Below are positions 57,601 to 64,000 of a stretch of DNA of 64,000 nucleotides, piece by piece. The stretch's first letter is position 1, and the number at the start of each line of letters is the position of its first letter. Below the pieces are notes generated by a model. The model was not told the DNA's origin and searched no databases. It worked only from the letters and a program-made list of their open reading frames with translations. This DNA comes from Nectonema munidae (taxonomy: Eukaryota; Nematomorpha; Nectonematoida; Nectonematidae). The DNA lies in the NCBI GenBank assembly GCA_030549495.1, contig JAUIRK010000189.1, positions 62,001 to 126,000 on the forward strand, written 5' to 3'. The translations under genes and the position numbers were made by a program.

Positions 57601-60600
57601 GTTAGTAGAAGCTGAAAGGAAAGATTGGTTGGGAATATTTGAACCAAAGTTTGTACTCCCCAAACCAAAACTTGAATTTAAAGACGGGTTAGAAAACAGC
57701 TGAGGAGTATTTGAAAAAAGAGAGCCTAAAATTTTAAATTATAGCTTCTTTATGTGCTTTTAAATTATATTATACTTAAGGTAATCAAAATATAAGTAAG
57801 TTTTTACTTGTAGTTGCAGGAGTTTTTAGGCCAAATGAAAAACTAGATGTTGCGGGAGCACCAAAGAGAGAAGATCCAAAGAGCGATGCTGTTGTTGCTG
57901 GGTTGTTTGAGCCAAATGAAAAACTGGATGCAGGATTCGAGCTAAAATTAAAGGAGAGGGAAGAAGAAACAGGCTGACCAAAGAGTCCAGTGGATGACAC
58001 TTGAGATCCAAAAAGTGGATTAGTAGAAGCACCTTGTATGAAAGAAAATAGAAGGGATAAAAATTATTTAAATGAAATACAAAAAACAAAATTTGAAAAT
58101 AGTGGTTTGAAAGAACTGTATTTCATTTGTGATACTAAACATATACATGATAGATACGCTAAAACATATGAAAGCAAGGCACAAAATAAGGAATATTAAT
58201 GACACAAAATCTAAAAAGTAATCACAAATTAACAGATATATTTCCAATCGTTATGGTCGTTAATTAAGATATATGAGTAAATATTATAAATAGAGCTCAT
58301 ATTGTTAAATACAAATTCATAATTGTGGATATGAAAATCTCAAGTTTCCCATGAGAGAATAGACAATCACAAAAACCTCTCCATCTACATCTAAAAAGGA
58401 CATATACCGACACACGTTCATTATCTCTTTGATTCAGATCAACAATTTAATGAGAATTCAAAACATTTATTGCTCAAGATCGATTAAAATATAGTCTGAA
58501 AAATTGTGCCTCATAACTCGTCAATCTTGTCGAGACTTTTGAAAATATACTTTTTTTTAAGTTCACACTTAAAGAGCACTTCTTCCTGAAATATTAATTA
58601 ATTTCTGTTACTTAAAACATCAAAAATACTTGAACAAATGAGAGACAAAAAATAAGAGAGAAATTTGTACCAAAACTAAAAGAAGAAGCAGTTGTATTGG
58701 CGAACAGACTTGAGCGTGAAGGGTTTCCAAAAGAAAATGACGACTGAGCCACAGTCGCAGCTGCGGGTTTAAAAAACAAGCTAGAAGTTGTTTGCCCAAA
58801 TGAGGGATTGAATCCAAACAACGACGCTGTTGTTTTAGCAGGCGTTCCAAAGGAAGAAAATGGCTTGTTAGCGAGATTGAAAATAGATGTTGTGGTAGAT
58901 AAAGTTGATCCAAAAGGAGTAACAGAGCCGAACGGTTTCGATGCACCGAACAATGAAGAAGAAGAAGAAGCGGATAAAGGATTTCCGAAAATACTGGATG
59001 TGCCAGCTGGTTGTTGATTTGTTTGACCAAAAATGGAAGGCTTAATAAATTATTGAAAACAAAATTCTTTACCGTTATCATACACATAAAAATATTAATT
59101 ACTAAAAAATAAATCTAAAAATCATGGAAAAATTAATATCTTTTTAATGGAAAATGAAATAACGTAATTTTATATTTTATACACAGGAATAGCGTGGTGA
59201 AGGATCCATTCCATTTGGAATAGGACAAATATACAATAAAGAACCGTTATAATGTGGTCATTGAAGTCCAAAGCACTAGTCCCCATTATAAGTGATTCGC
59301 ATTAAGGCCTAGCTTGTCCGAATTATTGCGCCTACTGTCGATAGAGACAAAGACCAATATAGTTTCTCCTCAGTGAAAGAACATTATCCTAGTTACGAAG
59401 TCAGAGTAGAGTCATTTGGGAAGAAGATTTTAAGGGAGTCAGAGATTAAAGGAGTAAATTTTTTAATACTTTTAGGGAAAAAAATAAAGAAATTTTTGTT
59501 AGCATAAGGAGAGGCCCTTCTTTACTCAGAGTCAGAATTAAGAGTATGCTTTAAATAGTAGGTTTTTAAGTATTTGGAGTGAAAATCGGATCAAATTTTT
59601 GTAAATACTTAGATTCGGAGTAAGATATTTTCCCTCCAACCCTGATTCTCACCAAATGTTTATATATAAGAAAATTATTTTTTGATCAATGCTTCCAACG
59701 CGTATTCACTAGATATTTCTAATAATCTTTCAGGGAATAACAGTTTGCTATGCGTGGATTTGTTACAAAAAGGCACAATTTTATTTTATCAGGTTACGAA
59801 GTGGGGTAATAGTAATACGGCTGCTATATTTTCACTACATAAAACTATTATGTTACTAGTGTGGATTTCAGAAATTATGGACTTAATCAAATATTGTAGG
59901 TCAATTATACTATTTTGTTTTTGTAATAAGTGTTTTCACAAGTTACAATTACCCTTGAATATCACTGACTGTTTAGCATGTTTTCACATACTTTGTAAAT
60001 ACATCCTGAAGCACCACTAAATGTTTTTGTATAAATATATAGTTCACATTTATATGTTATCTTTGTAACGTAATTGTTACCCTTTTGCGTGTTACTGTTC
60101 TTTCAATAAAGTCTATTTTCACTACTCCTTACGCCATAACAGTTTTCTACTTCAAAATAGCTTTACTCAGAGATGAATAAAAAAGGATGTCCGCTATATA
60201 GTTTTTGTCAGTCTAGTAAACGCGAAACATTTCATTTTGAAAAAAGTAATAAAATACACAATTTTTAGACGTTAAAATTTATTTTACTGAAATATATATA
60301 TTAGCTCTGATAAAGAAAATTAAAAAATACGATATCAATCATTTTTGCTATTTACTCTTTTCAACTATAAATATACAAAAAATTACAAGTTAAAAAAGGC
60401 CTTTATAATAATGAAATGTTGATCGATATTGTTAAACTAAATGAGTTAATGACAAGAAATAAAAATTCCTGTTTTCAATATCATAAATTGAAAATTTGAA
60501 CGGCATCAATCTATTGGTAATGGATACAATAAATTTCATCCAACAAAATTAAAAAAATATTTGGATAAAATTTTAAAACTAATTAATAAAAAAGAACTTT

Positions 60601-62062
60601 TGAAAAATTTAATGATTTAACAAGATTCAATTTACAGAAACTTTGCATACTATAGTGGATTTAACTTGTCCAAACAGAGATCCTGAAGTGTTTCCGAAGA
60701 GTGATGCTGAAGTAGTAGAAGTTGCAGAAACATTTGAACCAAAAATTGTATTTGAAGATGAGCCAAATATGTTTGAAGAAGTATTGCCGAATAAGGAGCT
60801 TCCTTTATTTAATTTGAATAAAAGAAATAAAGGTATATCCTAATTACTTCAAAAGCAAGATAAAATAATTTTAAAATAGTCATGACCAAAATTAAGGTTA
60901 TATACAATTTACGAATTTTTGAAATAAAATGTTATTTTTAAATATTTTATATTCTTCTTTATCCGAATTTCCAAGTATCAAAAAGTTTAGTTGAGAAAAA
61001 ATATTTATATTGTTACGTGCTACGCTATCAAAAATGTTGGGCTACTGATTAGCTAGTCCTCTAATAAGGTAGCAAAATAATATCATCAAACCATTAATCC
61101 TGCTTCTATGCTAAAACTCCCTGTTATAACTTACCTTTTTGGTATAAATATTGTCAATAACTTTTCCATAAAACGTTTCTTAAAAAAATTTTTTCAAGAA
61201 AAAAGTTTTCGCTCAAACTTCTCCATTTTAGATTTGAAAACACACAAAATAATTTTAGAAAAGAATAAAAAGAAAAATACAATTGATTTAAAAAAAATAA
61301 GACAGAAAAAGAGTATACTTGACTACAGAAAACTCAATCTTCAGCCGGTAAACAAAATCTTTCTCTGCTCTTACAAAATCGGGAGAACACTTTCAGTTAT
61401 TCCTAGTCTGATGCTGCTAACTGGTGTGTACAGTAGTCAAAAATAGTATTTCAGCTTACTTTTTTCATTTGGCTTTGTTAGATTAAATAAATGATTTGAA
61501 TATTAGAAAAAACAAATCCATGCCAACTTTACTTTCAAGATTTAGTAAGATTATAAAAGCTTATTAAGATAAGTAGTCGCGTTGGCTACGGCTTAAGACA
61601 AAAAAAAGTTCTGGGTGGAAGGTATAACAGAGTAGGATGATGAAGTGAAAATAAATATAAACAAATTCTCAGCCATTTGCTTAGATGAAAAAATATCATC
61701 TGTTTAACCTAATAACACACTGCTTTTTTGATAAAATATATCAATTTCAACGAATTTTAGACACCCTTTTACCATTTTTAGTTGTAAAAAAGTAGCTTAA
61801 TATAGGAATTCGATTGTTCACTTTTTAAAATATATAATAGAATAAACTGAGACAAAATATAAATTCTAGGAAGAAATCAAAAATGATTAAAAAAAACCTT
61901 TTTCAATAAAATGAGTAATGTAAAAAGACCTGTTGCTCCAAAAGTACTCATCATAGGTTTGCCAAAAACGTTAGAAGTTGGAACTAAACTTTGATTTCCG
62001 AACAAAGTATTGGATGCTGTAGCAACTTTTTGATTGGCTTTATAGTCTTCTAGTCTCAGCTC
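36436..62062 (-). CDS. NUP98: NUP98-NUP96 nucleoporin precursor, 5' end beyond the window
   Basis: Twenty-five exons join in phase to about 1,618 codons plus stop, close to the length of the human precursor from its GLEBS motif to the end. Domains in order are GLEBS core (exon 1), FG repeats (exons 2-5), linker (6-9), C-terminal autoproteolytic domain (9-13) and Nup96 (13-25) with its WGP motif and helical ACE1-type scaffold. The precursor cuts itself into Nup98, a mobile FG nucleoporin that binds RAE1 and export receptors, and Nup96, part of the Y-complex. The cut site reads HF-T, not HF-S. The part before GLEBS must lie beyond 64,000. Introns carry several transposon relics. Recognition rests on many independent motif matches, so the family call is firm; single splice sites are inferred. 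Confidence 0.93.
37595..37710 (-). CDS. NUP98: NUP96 exon 24
   Basis: ILNDQVGDDNSKMAQLCNRA then ISTYTSIAKNL corresponds to DLEQLHIKVTSLCSRIEQI. The donor GTAAGG is strong, phase 2. Confidence 0.85.
37769..37899 (-). CDS. NUP98: NUP96 exon 23
   Basis: LAEKLREYLALLKVSSPAIF then DYETGAQIFDNYLEVF corresponds to DYLKGFLEDL.. QDWETSGLVYLDYIRVIEM. The donor GTTTCT is unusual, but phase 0 fits exon 24. Confidence 0.82.
38169..38290. repeat. TTAA-flanked MITE, piggyBac type (family 1, best copy)
   Basis: 122 bp lie between TTAA at 38,165-38,168 and 38,291-38,294. The ends GCCTTTGAGGACCA and, read inward, CCCTTTGAAGACCA are inverted repeats. It sits in the intron between NUP96 exons 22 and 23. The TTAA duplication and CCCTTT ends point to mobilisation by a piggyBac transposase. 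Confidence 0.75.
38416..38538. repeat. TTAA-flanked MITE (family 2, copy 1)
   Basis: The right end read inward is CCCTTTCGTGACCAGAAAAA behind TTAA (38,539-38,542). The left end is worn (CCTTTTGTGAGCAG). Internally it has TATCATATATGATACA and GACGAAGG (inverted). It matches the copy at 62,134 in opposite orientation. Confidence 0.7.
38560..38708 (-). repeat. tRNA-derived SINE
   Basis: On the minus strand a tRNA-like head carries an A box (TATGGTTGGTTAGATGCTGG, 38,678-38,697) and a B box (GGGTTCGATCC, 38,647-38,657), the Pol III internal promoter, at tRNA spacing. A non-tRNA body runs down to about 38,560. The arms do not pair as a complete cloverleaf, so a SINE fits better than a working tRNA gene. 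Confidence 0.65.
39151..39274 (-). CDS. NUP98: NUP96 exon 22
   Basis: AIKCRNLEYKNLHFENLVYS, then EDFLKAHDLFIGEVAPQ, corresponds to AKAVRAHMESDKHLEALCLFKAEHWNRCHKLIIRHLAS. Phase 1 at the donor. Confidence 0.9.
39332..39620 (-). CDS. NUP98: NUP96 exon 21
   Basis: SDTLWHWAIYTLAQANRRGG corresponds to EGLWEWAIFVLLHIDNSGI, preceded by WIISQLLLTVNQ. The acceptor TATATTTCCTAG and phases fit. Confidence 0.92.
40485..40678 (-). CDS. NUP98: NUP96 exon 20
   Basis: VSYQLIKMYSDSTNNAKIIF aligns with VCFHLLKLYSDRHYDLNQLL, and YPCDYSLR with DPLDYRLS. The donor is TTAAG/GTAAAA, phase 2. Confidence 0.92.
40785..40823. repeat. Perfect 18-bp hairpin in a NUP96 intron
   Basis: ATTCTTTTCTATATATGT, a 3-nt loop (TGC), and the exact complement. 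Outside it TTTTAATG and CATTAAAA also pair. It lies between exons 19 and 20. Confidence 0.7.
41170..41556 (-). CDS. NUP98: NUP96 exon 19: ACE1-type trunk
   Basis: SYLDTLMEHLCNFDMVSACL, then AHKHKDYNLSVMLASS, matches FSYLTGKRISEACSLAQQSGDHRLALLLSQ. Next comes QQIAIWKLQRIDQ (QLVDWHQLQADS), then SWKKSFSLMSQFICFYEDS (DWKRSLAIHLWYLLPPTAS). This is the longest and clearest Nup96 exon. Confidence 0.95.
42333..42481 (-). CDS. NUP98: NUP96 exon 18: helical scaffold
   Basis: YRVQQCRKTLLMNWLKASIL corresponds to YIQILERRRAFSRWLSCT. It is followed by an acidic loop (SIEIENTADCEDE). The donor is GTAATT, phase 0. Confidence 0.9.
43043..43270 (-). CDS. NUP98: NUP96 exon 17: start of helical scaffold
   Basis: FVEVFDLFDCLWGEIPEQL corresponds to VKHWSLTWTLCEALWGHLKEL. 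The acceptor is TTTTTTCTAG, phase 1 on both sides. Confidence 0.9.
43517..43582 (-). CDS. NUP98: NUP96 exon 16 (short)
   Basis: ATYKSNSIKCMKINLDDSEE then TQ, 66 nt. It is chosen because its acceptor (TTTTTAAG) and both phases fit its neighbours and the peptide is open. Conservation is low here in the family. Confidence 0.65.
43900..44110 (-). other. Exon-like segment not assigned to the nucleoporin gene
   Basis: On the minus strand one frame reads NTGYPPSRLTWEIPFARFII, then RDAVEHRFTN. A second frame, overlapping downstream, reads NPLMYNFESALKCFSYHLLE then NW. Neither frame joins exon 15 or 16 in phase. It is more likely a relic of a repeat or a gene fragment in the intron. Confidence 0.35.
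44414..44734 (-). CDS. NUP98: NUP96 exon 15: WGP motif
   Basis: YCLSWANAFHGTTLGVTWGP then DYTFLK matches FRVGWGPNWTL, the hallmark of Nup96 just before its helical scaffold. A Ser/Arg-Pro linker (SPRSFSPISLSN) precedes it. Confidence 0.9.
44735..46066 (-). other. NUP96 intron, no further exon seen
   Basis: GC-richer islands at about 45,160-45,310 and 45,830-45,930 may be old MITE pieces, but no ends or target duplications are clear. Confidence 0.4.
46067..46343 (-). CDS. NUP98: NUP96 exon 14: disordered N-terminal region
   Basis: SYEIMAEDRDDSYILDNVSE, later LDFSFLSPSEKMQKLMKESL. It is acidic and Ser-rich like the vertebrate Nup96 N-terminus, with a short helix. The donor is TTCAC/GTATTT, phase 1. 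Confidence 0.85.
46397..46492 (-). CDS. NUP98: NUP98-NUP96 exon 13: cleavage site, end of Nup98 and start of Nup96
   Basis: VPHFTRYSLMDCEDEPDEVV follows exon 12 in phase and aligns with VSHFSKYGLQDSDEEE. Cleavage in the family falls after His-Phe. The next residue, normally the catalytic Ser, is Thr here (codon ACC on the minus strand, near 46,478-46,480). The acidic stretch after it is the usual start of Nup96. Confidence 0.92.
47061..47174 (-). CDS. NUP98: NUP98 exon 12: autoproteolytic domain
   Basis: NPEKLKMKKYKEKLMRANIK, then FIDYKPETGTWIFS, aligns with SPDRLADINYEGRLE and FKEYRPETGSWVFKV. The in-phase acceptor is CTCTTTAAG at 47,175; the TTTAG further up would shift the frame. Confidence 0.92.
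47231..47370 (-). CDS. NUP98: NUP98 exon 11: autoproteolytic domain
   Basis: VVINNKEVEVYPDDKFKPAI then GSELNKPSRITLYKVWP aligns with [20 protein letters not shown] and LNRKAEVTLDGVWP. Phase 0 at the donor. Confidence 0.93.
47926..48074 (-). CDS. NUP98: NUP98 exon 10: autoproteolytic domain
   Basis: YFTIPDVLELRRDEFGDCIV then SDFIVGRNGVGEIMFSG, directly matching [32 protein letters not shown] of vertebrates. Phase 1 at the donor. Confidence 0.93.
48660..48941 (-). CDS. NUP98: NUP98 exon 9: linker and start of autoproteolytic domain
   Basis: A Ser-rich linker (KEKSTSPNRAFRKDSIENIL) leads to KLTTHCTL, which joins YFTIPD in the next exon; relatives have PKLTRPDYYTTP. A 51-nt GT..AG segment at 48,684-48,734 could be a mini-intron. 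It is in frame and open either way and would remove a hydrophobic insert (EYFNFILHFFTLYLR). The donor is GTAAGTG. Confidence 0.8.
50340..51085 (+). pseudogene. Tc1/mariner-like transposase relic
   Basis: NIVLVVDNVPCRYGLENELK, then EYQLHHL and PYSP near 50,880-50,975, is the second-Asp block of Tc1/mariner (VDNAPCH..LPPYSP). PIESIWSKIKSQIAAFFKFD near 50,984-51,045, in another frame, is the block with the last catalytic residue. The N-terminal part near 50,348-50,500 is poorly preserved. Stops and frameshifts make it inactive. It lies antisense in an NUP98 intron. Confidence 0.75.
51573..52010. repeat. MITE with ~50-bp inverted ends
   Basis: TTTAGGTTCGACTTGAAAAC at 51,580-51,599 is repeated inverted at 51,985-52,004. 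Similarity continues inward through TTTTTATTGAG and AAAATATTGGATT-like words on both sides. The interior is AT-rich. The open frame at 51,592-51,789 is part of the repeat and not a gene. Confidence 0.65.
52557..52658 (-). CDS. NUP98: NUP98 exon 8: linker
   Basis: TLDLTFKSSYDSLDNKSGSE, then SPMVFKVKTLQSEEK. Little is conserved, but the phases on both sides agree and the acceptor TTTTTAATACTTAG is strong. Confidence 0.75.
52713..52885 (-). CDS. NUP98: NUP98 exon 7: linker
   Basis: KSLFADYKNEENVFVPRTNI followed by KTLKL aligns with vertebrate SHLFDGLDDDE..FMPKKSIKKLVL. The donor is AAAC/GTAAAA, phase 2. Confidence 0.85.
52940..53110 (-). CDS. NUP98: NUP98 exon 6: linker
   Basis: YSPSNVNLLFKTRPLSHIKP corresponds to the basic linker after the FG region. 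The acceptor AATATAG and phase 0 are consistent. The donor could be GTATTA (used here) or an upstream GTTGAT. Confidence 0.75.
53998..55690 (+). pseudogene. piggyBac transposase relic in an NUP98 intron, split by a hAT MITE
   Basis: NDLFKSRRGHF and a worn helical part near 54,215-54,370 are followed by YWTPSDYVTVDEQLTGFRGG, then CPIKIYEP and WGIKMHHLKF near 54,450-54,570, covering the DEQL catalytic block. After the MITE, EVIVKGLVEKANLPQGIRIC lies near 55,362-55,425. Multiple stops and frameshifts are present. It is another subfamily than the array pieces. Confidence 0.75.
54616..55330. mobile_element. Non-autonomous hAT element with 8-bp target duplication
   Basis: GTAAGTAG occurs on both sides (54,608-54,615 and 55,331-55,338). 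The ends are CAGAGAAGGACGGGGACC and, read inward from the right, CAGAGTACGACGGAGAGG. The subterminal 80-130 bp are GC-rich with CCCCGCGGGG palindromes, and the middle is very AT-rich without a coding frame. It is 715 bp long. It inserted into the piggyBac relic, so it is the younger of the two. Confidence 0.85.
55870..56274 (+). other. Unrecognised open frame, 134 codons, in an NUP98 intron
   Basis: It is a frame of mixed composition ending in THPFEYRGPPEMLNPGLPGL. The GC-richer stretch continues without a frame to about 56,720. It may be part of another element behind the piggyBac relic. No family is recognised. Confidence 0.25.
56275..57492 (-). other. Rest of NUP98 intron 5
   Basis: Apart from the GC-richer stretch up to 56,720, I see no feature. 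Confidence 0.4.
57493..57725 (-). CDS. NUP98: NUP98 exon 5: end of FG region
   Basis: The last FG motifs (SSFGLGSTNFGSN) lead into LQFINMINKHPYSDLPFLGN, which matches the vertebrate LQQHINSLTYSPFGDSPLFRN. The donor GTAAGT is canonical, phase 0. A 4.4-kb intron full of transposons follows. Confidence 0.92.
57808..58032 (-). CDS. NUP98: NUP98 exon 4: FG repeats
   Basis: NPLFGSQ, then the GLFGQ form typical of Nup98, then SFSFGSNN, SLFGSSLFGAP and SFSFGLK. The acceptor is TTCATACAAG and the donor ACAA/GTAAAA, phase 1. Confidence 0.92.
58671..59040 (-). CDS. NUP98: NUP98 exon 3: FG repeats
   Basis: PSIFGQ, SSIFGNPL, SLFGAS, KPFGSVTPFGS, SSFGTP, SLFGF, SFSFGNP and a final SFSFG. These are spaced FG dipeptides in a Ser/Thr/Gln/Ala-rich, disordered chain. 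The donor is TTTTG/GTACAAA, phase 1. Confidence 0.92.
59041..60650 (-). other. NUP98 intron between exons 3 and 2
   Basis: About 59,180-59,340 looks like a small repeat. The plus-strand frame 59,682-60,020 has no recognised family and is probably chance. Confidence 0.4.
60651..60802 (-). CDS. NUP98: NUP98 exon 2: FG repeats
   Basis: GSSLFGNTSSNIFGSSSNTI, then IFGSN, SLFGN and SLFGQ. The acceptor AAATAAAG joins in phase. Two in-phase donors are possible (GTATGC at 60,650 or GTTAAA at 60,665), so the end could be 60,666. Confidence 0.85.
60803..61929 (-). other. NUP98 intron between exons 2 and 1
   Basis: The Lys-rich plus-strand frame 61,108-61,446 has no recognised family. I see nothing else. 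Confidence 0.4.
61930..62062 (-). CDS. NUP98: NUP98 exon 1 of window: GLEBS end
   Basis: The exon begins ELRLEDYKANQK, nearly identical to the end of the vertebrate GLEBS motif (ELRLEDYQANRK) that binds the mRNA-export factor RAE1. It goes on to FG-type motifs (NTLFGNQ, NVFGKP, STFGAT). The acceptor is TTTTATCAG. The donor AG/GTCTTT is weak but the phase (1) fits the next exon. Confidence 0.9.
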
Positions 62063-62133
62063 CTGATAAAAAACAATATAAAGATAATGTAGATTTTAAA
62101 AGCGGCATAATAAAATGACAAATAGTAGCTTAA

Positions 62134-62260
62134 CCCTTTCGTGCCAAGAAAAATCAAACGATATTATTAAAAAGTAGATTCATATAGAGAGCTATTTAAA
62201 AAAGAAGACGAAGGTAAAATTGTTTATGTATCATATATGAAACACTGATCACGAAAGGGT
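62134..62260. repeat. TTAA-flanked MITE (family 2, copy 2)
   Basis: TTAA at 62,130-62,133, left end CCCTTTCGTGCCAAGAAAAA, right end read inward ACCCTTTCGTGATCAG. The interior follows the copy at 38,416-38,538 throughout, in inverse orientation. It lies just upstream of the GLEBS exon, in an intron. Confidence 0.75.
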
Positions 62261-63329
62261 ATAATAAATTGGCAACCCTATAAAAAGCCTATCGCTATGA
62301 ACATTGATTCCAAATATAAGATGCTAATTTGAATTATTAAGATATTACTTAAAATAACTACAGCGTAGAAGTTCCTTACCGAAAATAAGTACGTAGTTAT
62401 CGATTAACACTTTCTAGGATCACATGTTCTTTAAAACGTAAAATAAAAACTTAGTGATAGATATTTCAAAAATGATTAAAACTTTATCCGTTTTATAGTT
62501 AAATACATTAAATATCATAAAATATGCATACTATAGACATGGGGTGTACATGTTTCATTTTTATGAGTGAAAATTAATTATAAATTTTTTAAATAATTAA
62601 TCGTACATAAAAATTATTTTTAAATCAAGATGATGACAAAATGTTAATCAACTGATAAGAGATTTTTTAAGTTATGAAGTTATAAAGGTATTAAAATTTT
62701 GAAGTTGTAATACCGTTTTTACTGACTTATTTGTTCCAACTCGAGTTAAAATGTTTAAAGGGGACTTACTTTTAAATTACAATTACATCATTAAACATTA
62801 TCTTTAGGATACAAGCAATTTTAAAATAGGTCTCTTTATAGAAAAAAAATTCCATTTTCCTATGTATGAATTTATATGTCAAAAGTTTCAAAAAAGTGAA
62901 AACTTAATCTAACTGATTAATTAAGTAATCAACAATCTAAAAAGATAACTTATTATTTGAATATCACACAACTTTACAAACATATATGTGTCAAAAAAAT
63001 TCTAGGGTATTTTGATGTCGCTGAATCCAAAAACGAACTTCTTTTTTGAAATTAATTTTAGTTTTTGAGATATCCAATACTTTTATTTCAAAAAAGTAAT
63101 AAACATGCGTAAATTTATTGATATTGCCTTTATTATTTTTCACGTTTTGGCCAATAGGTATGACGAAAAATACATTTTAGACAACCTAGAGCACGTGAAT
63201 AAGCAAGAGTTATGTCCGTCCGAATTTATTTGTTGGTAATGTACGAGGTTCGAATTGAAAACAAATGTTACTTTGGAAAATAAAAAATAACAAAATAGAA
63301 ACACAACAAAGAATGCATCAATACAATGT
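62261..63329. other. No exon seen upstream of GLEBS
   Basis: I searched for FG codons and the start of GLEBS on the minus strand and found none, so the 5' exons of NUP98 must lie further right. Confidence 0.45.
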
Positions 63330-63600
63330 TTGTATGAAATTCCCTAATGTGACTTTTCCGAGCAAGCCGTATTTGAGCATAATATGCTTCTCGCACCTGC
63401 ACTGATATCTTTTTTCCATTATTCTAAATTCTTGATAGAACCTTTGTCACTGTCCTGCAATCAAATCAGTACATGTGGTCATGAAGATAGTGTAGCTTTA
63501 AACTCATGTGGGCCCCAGGTTATGAAAACGGTGAATCATATCTTGCAACAAATCTTCATAGTTGTCTGCTTTGTAGTTACTCAAGTTCTTAATAACTAAG
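63330..63600 (-). pseudogene. Relic of a repeat-encoded protein of arthropod type
   Basis: Minus-strand pieces read DNYEDLLQDMIHRFHNLG, then MSLKLHYLHDH, then MEKRYQCRC. I recall the order NYEDLV..F..LG, MSLKIHFLHSHLDFF, ERFHQDI, MEKRYQGRW from proteins repeated in many arthropod genomes. Stops and frame changes break it. The mobilising family is unnamed to me. Confidence 0.55.
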
Positions 63601-63791
63601 ACATAGTTGCACACAGGTTCAGCCTTACACATAGAAACTATGAAAATCGCATCTTAAAATGAACTTTCGAATTTGAGGACTATCGAATGTATAAGCTTCT
63701 GGGTCTTCAATACTTAGTGTAGAATCTTGCAAATGTATGCAAAACAATTATCTTTAAAAACTGTTTCATTAATATGGGTTAAAAATACATT

Positions 63792-63932
63792 TTAGACAAC
63801 CAATTCTTCTTTGACAGGCAACGGTGGAGGATGATTTTTTGGGTCAACAACGGTTTCAATTATGATGTTAGCTTTACACATCGTCATTGTCCATTGAGGG
63901 TCATACTGTTCATTTCTAGTAATCTTTCTTTA
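63792..63932 (-). pseudogene. Open fragment, possibly part of the same relic
   Basis: The fragment reads NEQYDPQWTMTMCKANIIIE then TVVDPKNHPPPLPVKEELVV before a stop. It is on the same strand as the relic at 63,330 and upstream of it in reading direction, but no motif proves that they belong together. Confidence 0.3.
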
Positions 63933-64000
63933 CCCAGTTGTCCTATAGGCAAAGTAAACCAAGGAACCCGTGAATTCACTTCGCCTCACAGGAAAAATGT

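Noticed and set aside
58808-59017. Plus-strand acidic frame opposite the FG repeats (also 60,643-60,843 and 46,096-46,308)
   Set aside because: These are exact complements of NUP98/NUP96 exons. The minus-strand reading gives FG repeats and matching splice sites.

Overview
The window is AT-rich nuclear DNA of an animal. Genes are split by introns with GT..AG ends, there is no operon logic, and mobile-element debris is dense. The relics (piggyBac, hAT, Tc1/mariner, a LINE, a TTAA-flanked MITE family, and a decayed protein at 63 kb of a type I associate with arthropod genomes) suggest an arthropod. A crustacean such as a copepod is a guess.

Layout. (1) 1-10.5 kb: gene-poor and AT-rich, with a decayed piggyBac transposase, a LINE reverse-transcriptase fragment, short TTAA-flanked MITEs, a degenerate ~140-bp tandem repeat, and from about 9.8 kb a ~150-bp satellite. 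(2) 10,523-29,159: a nested composite. An outer element with pogo/Tigger-like inverted ends and a TA target sits inside one satellite monomer. It holds a hAT end, then six head-to-tail copies of a ~3.02-kb unit. Each unit joins the C-terminal part and one end of a piggyBac transposon to a ZMYM1-like hAT transposase cut off before its dimerisation domain. The copies are almost identical, so the amplification is recent. The satellite resumes at 29,162. (3) 30.2-30.5 kb: the last two exons and poly(A) signal of an unidentified plus-strand gene. (4) 31.0-35.1 kb: a GC-rich fossil retroelement on the minus strand with a gag-like frame and a long reverse-transcriptase/RNase H frame, abutting the 3' part of a second hAT relic. 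(5) 36,436-62,062: most of the host NUP98-NUP96 gene on the minus strand. I resolve 25 exons from the GLEBS motif through the FG repeats, the autoproteolytic domain and all of Nup96 to the stop codon. The codons before GLEBS lie beyond the right edge. Its introns hold a piggyBac relic with a hAT MITE inside it, a Tc1/mariner relic, a long-TIR MITE, TTAA-type MITEs and a tRNA-derived SINE. (6) 63.3-63.9 kb: a decayed repeat-encoded protein.

Function. Only the nucleoporin gene and the 30.2-30.5 kb exons look like working host genes. The NUP98-NUP96 precursor would be cut by its own domain into Nup98 (FG permeability barrier and mRNA-export adaptor) and Nup96 (Y-complex scaffold). Here the nucleophile after His-Phe is threonine instead of the usual serine. 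All transposon frames are broken or partial.
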